A stretch of DNA of 64,000 nucleotides, taken from Winogradskyella wandonensis (lineage in GTDB: Bacteria; Bacteroidota; Bacteroidia; Flavobacteriales; Flavobacteriaceae). The notes beneath the pieces were generated by a model. The model searched no databases. It was not told the origin of the DNA and was given only the letters and a program-made list of their open reading frames with translations. Position 1 is the stretch's first letter. The number at the start of each line of letters is the position of its first letter. The DNA lies in the NCBI RefSeq assembly GCF_004346845.1, contig NZ_SMGI01000002.1:1-64000 (forward strand), read 5' to 3'. Positions 51,253 to 59,234 of the stretch are shown here, piece by piece. The position numbers and the translations under genes are program-made.

Positions 51253-52104
51253 TTAGAAACCAATTAAATCTATTAAGTCGTCGCCTCTAGAAACATCTTC
51301 ACTTTCCAACAGGGCACTACATAAAATATTATAACCCTTATTTCTAAATTCAATTGATTTTTTTTCCCAACAACTAAACTCGAGATTATCAGGATAGACA
51401 ATGACCTTATACTTTCTTAAAGGTCTTAAAAGTGCTTCTTTAAAATTAGACTTACTTCCCGTTGCAAGCCATAAGTACTGCGGAAATAATATGCTTAATA
51501 TTATTGCTGTTTTTTCGGACTCAACAATACAAATAGTGCTGCCGTATTCATAATCGTATAAATTGTGTATACCAAATAAACATTGTTGTAACACAAAGTT
51601 GTTTACGGGAATTACTTTATGCATCCAGTTTATATGCGGATATGGTTTCTTTACTCGTTTACCCGTTTGGGAGTCATAAAGCATAACTTTACCTGCCATT
51701 ATGTTCATATTATGGTCTACCTGCCAGAATATTGTTGCACCGTTCCAATGATTCGATGTTGCAACAAAGTATTTCTTTATTGCTGCTGCTATTTGCTGAC
51801 TAGAAAAGTATTGCAATAAATATTTCACAAAATTATTATTGCAATAATTGTTGCTGTAGTAAGCAATAACATCATCATTGTGACAAGTAGGCTCAGCAAC
51901 ACTATTTATACTATGTATATTTACTATAGTTTTATTACCATTCGGCTTAGAATGAAAACCGCATTTGCTCTCTCTATCACAACGACCAATTGACACATTT
52001 AAATAATTATCTGTTTCATTATCCTTGTAACACACAAAAGTTTTCTTATTACACTGGGGACATCTAAACTTTTTACTGCTTTTATCTAAGCTATATTTAT
52101 ACAT
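51253..52104 (-). CDS. Toprim primase-like protein (element B replication)
   Basis: The 283-residue protein has an N-terminal zinc ribbon (CPQCNKKTFVCY and GRCDRESKCGFH, about residues 15-50), then a Toprim-like part with CIVESEKTAIILS (about 185-197) and VIVYPDN, giving the Glu and Asp metal ligands. Such proteins prime replication of plasmids and integrative elements in Bacteroidota (DUF6371-like). It follows the RepA-like ATPase and a small gene on the same strand, forming a replication module. It is about half the size of bacterial DnaG. Confidence 0.75.
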   Translation of the reverse strand: MYKYSLDKSSKKFRCPQCNKKTFVCYKDNETDNYLNVSIGRCDRESKCGFHSKPNGNKTIVNIHSINSVAEPTCHNDDVIAYYSNNYCNNNFVKYLLQYFSSQQIAAAIKKYFVATSNHWNGATIFWQVDHNMNIMAGKVMLYDSQTGKRVKKPYPHINWMHKVIPVNNFVLQQCLFGIHNLYDYEYGSTICIVESEKTAIILSILFPQYLWLATGSKSNFKEALLRPLRKYKVIVYPDNLEFSCWEKKSIEFRNKGYNILCSALLESEDVSRGDDLIDLIGF

Positions 52105-52164
52105 ATTTCTTTGATTCGTAAAATCGTAAAACCGTAGAGTCTAAATTCTTTACGATTTTTACGA

Positions 52165-52350
52165 TTATTTGACTTTAAATACATTCGTTAAAAGGTAGTT
52201 GCGCGCCTCATAATCTGAAATTATTATCTTTTTCCGTGTGCATTTCGTTTTGACTGGTACTTTGATATTTTCTCGCATAATCTCGAACAGACGTACATAC
52301 TCCTCTTTAGGGAGTGCCTTAGCTATGATATGTACATCTGTCGCCGTCAC
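52165..52350 (-). CDS. small protein of the replication module
   Basis: The 61-residue basic protein (MTATDVHIIAKALPKEEYVR, then LFEIMRENIKV..., later KTKCTRKKIIISDYEARNYL) starts 3 bases after the ATPase gene stop. Its helix plus basic tail could bind DNA. No family recognised. Its tight spacing between the RepA-like and Toprim genes supports it as real. Confidence 0.6.
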   Translation of the reverse strand: MTATDVHIIAKALPKEEYVRLFEIMRENIKVPVKTKCTRKKIIISDYEARNYLLTNVFKVK

Positions 52351-52353
52351 TTA

Positions 52354-53391
52354 TTAATGTTCTATTTTCTTGAGATTATATCTAACCGTACCTTCAGATA
52401 TACCTAAGCGTTCAGCTATGTCAACATTACTTAAGCCTTGCGACTTCAGTTCTTGAATCTTCTCTAAACGATTCTTCCTTTCTGAAGCGTCTTTGGCTTT
52501 AAGATGATTAGCTTCACAATCGAAATCAACAAAATGAAATTTTAAAAAATTAAAATCTTGATGTATTCGCATGAGGGCAACATTTTCCGAATGGTATACG
52601 CACTCTGTATTACGTTGCTTTATCTGTTTGACATACCTTAAGTCGTGACCTTCTGTACTTACCCCAAGAGCAAAGGCGCTATCACAGAAATTAATAAGCA
52701 TTTTGCTACCTGCTAAATCATTTTTAGTAATAGGTTTACTGTAATCTCTCTTTGGAGTATGGGCTAAAACGAGTACTGATACACCATATTTTTTATTAAT
52801 AGCTTTAAGATGCTTCATCAACGGAAGCGCATTCTTTGCTTTCTCGTTATCTTCACGCAAATATGTAAGGTTATCAACAATAACTACCTTAGCATTATAT
52901 TTTTGAATTACTTCAACAATAGATTTTACAAGAAAATCCTCGAAGCAAGAAAACTCCTTGGGTAGCTTTACATCTGGGTTAATTTCTGCACGTATGAGAT
53001 TTGGGCTGAATTGGTAATGGTCTTTGTAATTATTTGAATACCGTTTTTCGAATTGCTTATCGGATAACTCAAAATCAAAATACACCGTTTTTTGTGGACT
53101 TGTTTGTGTCGAAAAATCTTGTATACTCTTACCGCGACTAATAGCTTCTGCAATTTGAACGGCTAAAACACTTTTACCCGTATTGGTATCTGAAAAGAGA
53201 ATACATATTTCGCCCTCAAACCATAAGGCACCAAATAACATATTTGGAATTGGTCTACGCTTCGCTTCTTCTATCCATGTATTAGCAGACTTTGTTACAA
53301 AGCAATCATTTTTAGCTAAGTCGGACTCATGTTTTTCTAAATCTTCATTGATGCTAGATAAAGCATCTATATTGATACCTTTACCCAGCAT
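52354..53391 (-). CDS. RepA-like hexameric ATPase/helicase (AAA_25) with C-terminal HTH
   Basis: The 345-residue protein has Walker A SDTNTGKS (about residues 67-74), Walker B AKVVIVDNLTYL (about 167-178) and VLVLAHTPKRD, the plan of RepA-type plasmid helicases. The last 45 residues are a helix-turn-helix (LKSQGLSNVDIAERLGISEG). It probably unwinds the element origin. Its start overlaps the RHH gene by 11 bases, so the two are coupled. Confidence 0.82.
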   Translation of the reverse strand: MLGKGINIDALSSINEDLEKHESDLAKNDCFVTKSANTWIEEAKRRPIPNMLFGALWFEGEICILFSDTNTGKSVLAVQIAEAISRGKSIQDFSTQTSPQKTVYFDFELSDKQFEKRYSNNYKDHYQFSPNLIRAEINPDVKLPKEFSCFEDFLVKSIVEVIQKYNAKVVIVDNLTYLREDNEKAKNALPLMKHLKAINKKYGVSVLVLAHTPKRDYSKPITKNDLAGSKMLINFCDSAFALGVSTEGHDLRYVKQIKQRNTECVYHSENVALMRIHQDFNFLKFHFVDFDCEANHLKAKDASERKNRLEKIQELKSQGLSNVDIAERLGISEGTVRYNLKKIEH

Positions 53392-53899
53392 AATTATTAT
53401 CGATTAGATTGTAAACTGCCGTAAACAAAAGATGATAATCTAGCGAATACATATTACCCGCTTGTGTAAACTGAAGATTTTGTAGATTTCCTTGCTCGTG
53501 TATTACAATATTAATATTGTTCAACACCTTTACAAATTCAAAACGCAGTTGAGGTGTAATAATAGTTGACTTAACTGCATTTTCTAAATAATTCTTTATG
53601 TTGGATAAAATATCTAAAGAACAATAATTATGGGAATATTTTGTAATAAATAGCCACAAGGTGAGTTTTGGTAATTGGTCTTTTATATCCTTATGCCATG
53701 AATCTACAAAAATCACTATTTCTTCCAATTCATGTACATCAACAAAGTCATCTTGTTCCTCAATTAAATCATTATCAATTAAGTGCTGCTCAATGATTCC
53801 TCTGAGGTACTCAGAGGATGTAATACTGTATTGATTAGCTAAATTTTCAATGTGGGTTTTGATGTCTTCTTCGACTCGGACTGTTAGTGTCTGTTTCAT
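53381..53899 (-). CDS. ribbon-helix-helix DNA-binding protein (element B)
   Basis: The 172-residue protein has an N-terminus MKQTLTVRVEEDIKTHIENL, then YSITSSEYLRGII, a ribbon-helix-helix domain (strand, helix, helix). The remainder is acidic then helical. It is the counterpart of the RHH gene of element A. Five GTGTC iterons lie just upstream (53989-54068), so it may bind them to control itself and the replication genes. It overlaps the RepA-like gene. Confidence 0.75.
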   Translation of the reverse strand: MKQTLTVRVEEDIKTHIENLANQYSITSSEYLRGIIEQHLIDNDLIEEQDDFVDVHELEEIVIFVDSWHKDIKDQLPKLTLWLFITKYSHNYCSLDILSNIKNYLENAVKSTIITPQLRFEFVKVLNNINIVIHEQGNLQNLQFTQAGNMYSLDYHLLFTAVYNLIDNNYAG

Positions 53900-53988
53900 C
53901 TAATTTATTTTTTGGCCCCTGTAAAGACCGTTAGACATTATTTTAAATGCCAAATTAGATTGGAGTACTGATAACTAAAGCATGTAAA

Positions 53989-54068
53989 GTGTCCGATTTG
54001 GTGTCTGAAAACAAGAATAAAGTGTCGGAATATGACTAAAAAGTGTCAGAAAAAAGGAAGACTGTCGA
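53989..54068. promoter_or_regulatory. five GTGTCNGA iterons, probable origin or operator
   Basis: GTGTCCGA (53989), GTGTCTGA (54001), GTGTCGGA (54022), GTGTCAGA (54043) and CTGTCGA (54062) are direct repeats, the central ones 21 bases apart, about two helical turns. They lie in the only sizeable gap of the replication module, before the RHH and RepA-like genes, as iterons of a replication origin or an operator would. Confidence 0.6.
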
Positions 54069-54100
54069 AATGATGAATTTCTTCGATAAAAAGATTCTAT

Positions 54101-55111
54101 TTATCGTTTAATCTGAGATATAAATTCATCTTTTATGTTCTTAAATTTTTCATTTGCATGAACAGGGTTTGCTCTTATTTTAGAAATTTTAGTTTCTAAC
54201 ACATTATTTATGAACCTTAGAAAAGCAGTTTTATTAGCATGAATTTTATCTAATTCTTGAAGAGCCGTAAAAAGAGCACTTATAATCTGTGTAAGATTTG
54301 TCTCGTTCTTTTTTATACCGCCCAAAACATTGAGTATCAAATGCATATCACGGAAGTCCTTAATTGAATCCTTATGTTCATTATATAACTGTTTGGGTCT
54401 ATAATTTAAAGGGTCTGGTATAACATCTTCAAATTTATACTCGTGATTAATCCATTTTAAAAATTTACTTAAAATAGCGTAATCTATTATTTCTTCAAGG
54501 CGTATACTATAAGGTAAGACATTCTTTTTTAAAGAGTCATTACTTTCACACAAATAACCAGCGACAAGCAACGCATCATTATCCAAATTCTCTATCAAAA
54601 ACCTTTGACGTAAATGCGAGTTCCATAGATGTTCAGAGCTGATTTTGTTATTTTTTTTAAAGCTTATTAAATCGTCATCACAATAATTGGGATGCATTTT
54701 TCTACCAGCCTCTACGAAACAAGTTTTTGCGTGTTTTAATTCGTCTAACTCATCAACTATTGATTCCAATTCAGTCATAAAACTGCCAACTAATTCATTA
54801 AATTGTTTTTCAATCAAAGGATTAAAAAAGTCAACCATAAAGAAGTACAATTCCTTTTTAAAACTGAAAGTACATCTCGTTTTTTCTACAGCATTGGAAA
54901 GTGACATTTTCACAGATTGTTCAGTGGCTTTGTATTTAGTTTTAGGATACAATCCTTCTAAATTACTAGACGCTTGGTCTTGATTGTCAGGTATACTGAA
55001 AGTCAAGCTCTGATATTTTTCAATAATACCATTATCCACTAATATTTCCATGCGATTCTTATCTGATAGATTTTCCCAATCTACCTCACTTAATATACCT
55101 CTACAACTCAT
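54101..55111 (-). CDS. helical protein of unknown function (element B)
   Basis: The 336-residue protein is mostly helical with no signal peptide. One region (about residues 115-190) has FMTELESIVDELDELKHAKT and MHPNYCDDDLISFKK. Its ATG overlaps the recombinase stop by one base, so it is coupled to it, as is the 230-residue gene of element A. No family recognised. A possible integration accessory factor, from position only. Confidence 0.65.
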   Translation of the reverse strand: MSCRGILSEVDWENLSDKNRMEILVDNGIIEKYQSLTFSIPDNQDQASSNLEGLYPKTKYKATEQSVKMSLSNAVEKTRCTFSFKKELYFFMVDFFNPLIEKQFNELVGSFMTELESIVDELDELKHAKTCFVEAGRKMHPNYCDDDLISFKKNNKISSEHLWNSHLRQRFLIENLDNDALLVAGYLCESNDSLKKNVLPYSIRLEEIIDYAILSKFLKWINHEYKFEDVIPDPLNYRPKQLYNEHKDSIKDFRDMHLILNVLGGIKKNETNLTQIISALFTALQELDKIHANKTAFLRFINNVLETKISKIRANPVHANEKFKNIKDEFISQIKR

Positions 55112-56433
55112 TAATTACTTATATGTTTAGAATAGTCTTCTGGCAGTTCCGCATCAATATTACGCAAATAAGCTTCAAGTGCCGTCATTGTTGAATGTCC
55201 TGTAATTTCTTTCAATTTACTTTTAGCCTCAAAAGGTGTCATTGTTTTTCTAAAATCCCTGTATAAATTTGTTATTGCAGTATGCCTAAAACTATACAAA
55301 CCATAGTCTACGCCTAAACCAAACTTGTCTTTAATTTTCTTAAATCGTTTTGTAAAATAATCCCTCTTGTTACTTTCTGTAGTATCCCAATCCCCGCCAA
55401 TTTTTTCTGGTGTAAACAAAAATGATTCTGGATTTAGTTGCGATAAATCTGGTAATTCTTTGATAAGTATTTCAGGTATAATCTTAACCTTAACCATTTT
55501 GTTTTTAGCCTTTAAATAGATTTTGGCATCCTTTATATCTATATCCTTAATTTTTAATCTACAAATCTCTATTGGCCTCAAGAAATTATAGTTAATGAAT
55601 CTAATAAACAGTAATAGTATTTTATCATTTTGTTTTAGGTGTTGTAATATTTCTTTTTCAACTGTTGGTTTATATGTCTTATTTCGTTTAGGCTGCGTCT
55701 TAAGTTTACTAATGCTAGTGATAAAATTCTCTTTTATAATCTCATTATCCTCTAACAACTTAAACAAAGTATTAATATCCGTTCTCGTATTGTTGCGGTT
55801 TCTAGCCGAAGATACCAGTAATACAGAATTTAAGTAATCCACTACAGTCTTTTTCTTAATTCTTCGCACATCATCTGTTTCCTTAAAGTCATTCTCAATT
55901 AACCATGCTCTAAATCGGTTAACTTTACTTTTAAACTTAGGGTAAGATGTTTCCGCGAGGACTCGTTTTTTAAGTTCTAAAGCCAAGTCAAAAGCTTCCT
56001 TAATTGTCGTTTTATTTTCTTCTTTAGCTGAAGGAATGACAACTTTTGTTGTTAATTCTTTATTTTTCTTATCTACTAATTCATCTATCTTTTTGTTATC
56101 GTTATAAGGACTATAACCTTCCTGCAATAACATAGACAGATTACGCTGTAATACTTTTAAAAACCTATAGCGTTCTGATTTTGTTTTAAAGCGATTAGCG
56201 CCAGCTTTTATATTAGGCTGTCGTTTTAATTTATTTGTTTTTGGATTACGAAAAGAATAATACACATACCAATCTTTAGAAAGTGCAGCTTGCCGTTGCG
56301 CTTTAGTAAGTTTTGACCACTGGCTTATTTGAATACCGCCTGTGTATATTTTTGGCTCGGAGTAGTTACTTTTCATTTTAGAAACGTGTACGTTTTCGTA
56401 TACGTTTTGTAAAATTAAAGAAATTAAAGACAT
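55111..56433 (-). CDS. tyrosine recombinase of element B
   Basis: The 440-residue protein has FLRPIEICRLKIKDIDIKD (Arg I), YGLYSFRHTAITNLYRD (Arg II and His) and ITGHSTMTALEAYLRNIDAE (second His and the Tyr nucleophile). It is homologous along its length to the element A recombinase. The N-terminal part contains a SAM-like core-binding domain. Its ATG follows directly after the T tract of the tRNA terminator hairpin. It lies beside the tRNA-fMet attachment site and should catalyse integration into the tRNA 3' end. It lacks the features of integron integrases that I could check. Confidence 0.88.
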   Translation of the reverse strand: MSLISLILQNVYENVHVSKMKSNYSEPKIYTGGIQISQWSKLTKAQRQAALSKDWYVYYSFRNPKTNKLKRQPNIKAGANRFKTKSERYRFLKVLQRNLSMLLQEGYSPYNDNKKIDELVDKKNKELTTKVVIPSAKEENKTTIKEAFDLALELKKRVLAETSYPKFKSKVNRFRAWLIENDFKETDDVRRIKKKTVVDYLNSVLLVSSARNRNNTRTDINTLFKLLEDNEIIKENFITSISKLKTQPKRNKTYKPTVEKEILQHLKQNDKILLLFIRFINYNFLRPIEICRLKIKDIDIKDAKIYLKAKNKMVKVKIIPEILIKELPDLSQLNPESFLFTPEKIGGDWDTTESNKRDYFTKRFKKIKDKFGLGVDYGLYSFRHTAITNLYRDFRKTMTPFEAKSKLKEITGHSTMTALEAYLRNIDAELPEDYSKHISN

Positions 56434-56463
56434 AAAAAAACGGATTGTGCGTACACAATCCGT
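56434..56463 (-). terminator. tRNA terminator, upstream of the element B recombinase
   Basis: On the minus strand CGGATTGTG-TACG-CACAATCCG is followed by seven T, then ATG of the recombinase. It ends tRNA transcription before the recombinase gene. The stem sequence differs from the element A copy but pairs equally well. Confidence 0.8.
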
Positions 56464-56481
56464 TGATTTTACTGGCTTAGC

Positions 56482-56559
<78 letters not shown>

Positions 56560-56670
56560 ATATAAATCTAAATTGATTAAACTTAGCTTTTAACTTTCGG
56601 TTCATAATGCCGACTCAATCATTTTAGGACTGCAAAGATAACACTTTATTTTACTTTTAAAAGTTTTATC

Positions 56671-56704
56671 AAAAAAATAACCTTCAAAATTTGTTGAAGG
56701 TTAT
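56671..56704 (-). terminator. terminator after the leucine-rich-repeat gene
   Basis: ATAACCTTCAA pairs with TTGAAGGTTAT around a 6-base loop, followed on the minus strand by a T run. Confidence 0.8.
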
Positions 56705-56729
56705 CAAAATTATCTTCTGTTTTTATTTT

Positions 56730-57575
56730 CTAGTTATCGCCATCAACGATTTCATCTAAAGTTACAAGCTGACCTTTACGATTTTCATCGTCTATATCGA
56801 ATGTTACAATGTTTGGCATCTGCTCTTGAAGCTTTGCAAAGTTACCCGTAAAACTGTTGTTGCCTAATAATAATGTGTTTAGATTATTTAACCGCGCTAA
56901 ACTAGATGGCAAACTCCCATAAAAACTATTGTTAGATAACACTAATTCTTTAAGATTGCCTAAATGACCTATATCACTTGGAAGGTTTCCAAATAATTTA
57001 TTATCAAAAACGCTGAGGACTTTTAGATTCTTTAATTTAGATAAACTCTTTGGTAACTTACCCGTAAGCTGGTTACTACTTAAAATTAAATCTTCTAGAT
57101 TTGATAAGTTTCCTATAGATTCTGGAATCTCACCAGTAAAATCGTTATTGTAAATTTCTAATGATTTAAGATTAACTAGTAAACCAATACTTCTAGGGAT
57201 AGTTCCTGAAATTCTATTGGAATATAGTCTAAGAGACTCTAATTGCTTTAGTTCTGTAATTTCTTGTGGTAATTCTCCACCGATAGCATTAAACGATAAA
57301 TCTAAAGATTTAAGATTTACTAGATGTTTTATGCTTTTTGGTAATTCTCCCTTTAAATTATTAAACATCAATTTAATGCCTACAACATAATCGTTCTTGA
57401 TAGTAACCCCATACCATGAAGATACAGGAGCGGATAAATCCCACTTGTTTTTCCAATTATCACCATCAGTAGAATTATATAAATCGATGAGAGCGTCTTT
57501 TTCTGTTTTTGAAATGTTTGCAAATGAAATTGCAGTTACAAAAAGACATGATAAGAAAAAGTAAAACGTTTTCAT
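56730..57575 (-). CDS. secreted leucine-rich-repeat protein
   Basis: The start is set at 57575 (281 residues), because it opens the signal peptide MKTFYFFLSCLFVTAISFA. The frame is open further upstream but without an export signal. After ALIDLYNSTDGDNWKNKWDL, a cap typical of such proteins, there are about nine 24-residue plant-type LRR units (NLKSLDLSFNAIGGELPQEI, LEDLILSSNQLTGKLPKSL and so on). It ends DEIVDGDN without a sorting domain. Probably a surface or periplasmic binding protein. First chromosomal gene beyond the tRNA. Confidence 0.85.
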   Translation of the reverse strand: MKTFYFFLSCLFVTAISFANISKTEKDALIDLYNSTDGDNWKNKWDLSAPVSSWYGVTIKNDYVVGIKLMFNNLKGELPKSIKHLVNLKSLDLSFNAIGGELPQEITELKQLESLRLYSNRISGTIPRSIGLLVNLKSLEIYNNDFTGEIPESIGNLSNLEDLILSSNQLTGKLPKSLSKLKNLKVLSVFDNKLFGNLPSDIGHLGNLKELVLSNNSFYGSLPSSLARLNNLNTLLLGNNSFTGNFAKLQEQMPNIVTFDIDDENRKGQLVTLDEIVDGDN

Positions 57576-57703
57576 ATTTGGTTGATTTGGGCGAGGGAAC
57601 CGTTTTAACAACTCAAATATATAAGAAAATCACTTTATTACCGACAAAACAATCTATTTTTTCGATGAAATGCACGCTATTTAAATAGTTCTAAGAAGAA
57701 TCC

Positions 57704-57886
57704 TTACTGTTCGATGCTGTTTGCGTCTACATATTCTACAACAGTTCCGTCAGTAACTGCTGTAACTTGAATTGGATTACAACACACTTCGCAATCTTCT
57801 ATGTAGGTTTGATGAGTAACAGAAACGTCAATTAGCATTGAAATTTCTTCCCAGCAATACGGACATTGAAAAAAATACTCTTCCAC
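57704..57886 (-). CDS. CPXCG-motif cysteine-rich protein
   Basis: The 60-residue protein has CPYCWEEIS (residues 8-11) and CEVCCNP (about 33-39), two Cys pairs that should bind one zinc, then a strand with PIQVTAV. It is a member of the small CPXCG family of unknown role, widespread in proteobacteria and Bacteroidota. It lies 11 bases after the TolC gene on the same strand. Confidence 0.85.
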   Translation of the reverse strand: MEEYFFQCPYCWEEISMLIDVSVTHQTYIEDCEVCCNPIQVTAVTDGTVVEYVDANSIEQ

Positions 57887-57897
57887 GTTTTTATTGA

Positions 57898-59211
57898 TTA
57901 TAATTCGACATTAAGTAACTCTCCACTAATCTGAAGCACGATAATCTCAGCCAATTTAGCATCGTACTTCGCTTGATTTTTACTTAAAACAGCATTGAGA
58001 AGATTAAGCTGCGCTTGTCTAAACTCGATTGAAGTCACTTGTCCTAATTTGAATTTCTCCTGCGTACGTTCAAAATTATTTTTTGCAGTTTTAATATTAT
58101 CCTCTTGCACTTCGTAGATGCGCAACTTATTCTTATAGTCGTCCCAAGCATTGTTAAAGTTACGCTCGATTTCAATTTTAAGCTGTTCTTTCTGAAGTTT
58201 TTGATTTTCGAGGTTTATTCGGGCATTTTTTACTCGGGTAATTGTACCGCCACCATCGAATAAATTCCAAGTTAAATTAATACCTGCTGAAACATTTGTA
58301 CTGGTATTTTGCAAGACAAAAGCCAAAGGACTGTTGTTGGTAGACTCGTTCCAACCATAAGAGCCAGTAAGGCCAACCGTTGGCAGATACCCAGATTTAT
58401 TGGCTTTGAGTGCAAACTCGTTTATGGCGATGTTTTTTTCATTCTGAATTAACCTAACATTATTTGCGTAAAGCTTGTTTAACAAGTCTTCTTTGTTAAG
58501 TTGAAATAGAAAATTAATTGTGGTATCGACTTCAAATTGATTTGAAATTTTATTGCCAGTAACTAGGTTTAAATCGCGTTTTAGATTAATTAAATTTTGT
58601 CTGGAGTTAATAATACTTATACTATCATTATTGATATCAACCTCGGCATTTAAAACATCTAATTTGGTGTTTTGTCCATAATCAAACTGATACTCACTTC
58701 GTGTAAGTCTATCTCTAGAGATTTCGATGGTTTCTTCAAAAGATTTTAAATTTTCACTTTGCCGCGCTACATTATAATACACGGTAAGTAATTGAACCAT
58801 CGTGTTCTCAATGGTTTCTCTCGCTTGTAGCTCAGACAAATTATATTCTTCTTTTAATCGCTTATAATTATAGTATCTCCCTAATCCATCAAAAAGCGTG
58901 TAATTAAGGTTTATCGATGCATTGTAACGTCTTGTCTCTGCGCCTTCTGCAACTCTAGTATCACCATTGGCCAATTGTCCTTCGGCATTCTGGCGGTCTA
59001 TATTTCCACCAGCGTTTCCTGTCAACGTTGGTAAGTAACCAGAGTTTAAAATCGCTTTATTATTTTCCGCAACTTCAACATTGTTATTTGCTATTTGAAT
59101 ACCATAGTTGTGTTCTAAAGCCAATTGAACCGCATCCGATGGTTTTACAACTTGTTGGGCGTTAGCAAGATTAAAAACGAGTAATAGTAGTATTATTTGT
59201 AATTGTTTCAT
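57898..59211 (-). CDS. TolC-family outer-membrane efflux channel
   Basis: The start is placed at 59211 (437 residues, MKQLQIILLLLVFNLANAQQ), giving a clean signal peptide. Two internal repeats of coiled helices are seen: AVQLALEHNYGIQIANNNVE... in the first half and GSYGWNESTNNSPLAFV...INLTWNLFDGGGTITRVKNA in the second. The motif KLGQVTSIEFRQAQLNLLNA lies near the end. It forms the outer-membrane exit of the RND pump encoded upstream. Start and pump stop are 23 bases apart. Confidence 0.9.
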   Translation of the reverse strand: MKQLQIILLLLVFNLANAQQVVKPSDAVQLALEHNYGIQIANNNVEVAENNKAILNSGYLPTLTGNAGGNIDRQNAEGQLANGDTRVAEGAETRRYNASINLNYTLFDGLGRYYNYKRLKEEYNLSELQARETIENTMVQLLTVYYNVARQSENLKSFEETIEISRDRLTRSEYQFDYGQNTKLDVLNAEVDINNDSISIINSRQNLINLKRDLNLVTGNKISNQFEVDTTINFLFQLNKEDLLNKLYANNVRLIQNEKNIAINEFALKANKSGYLPTVGLTGSYGWNESTNNSPLAFVLQNTSTNVSAGINLTWNLFDGGGTITRVKNARINLENQKLQKEQLKIEIERNFNNAWDDYKNKLRIYEVQEDNIKTAKNNFERTQEKFKLGQVTSIEFRQAQLNLLNAVLSKNQAKYDAKLAEIIVLQISGELLNVEL

Positions 59212-59234
59212 GTGTTTTATTCTGAACAACTTAG

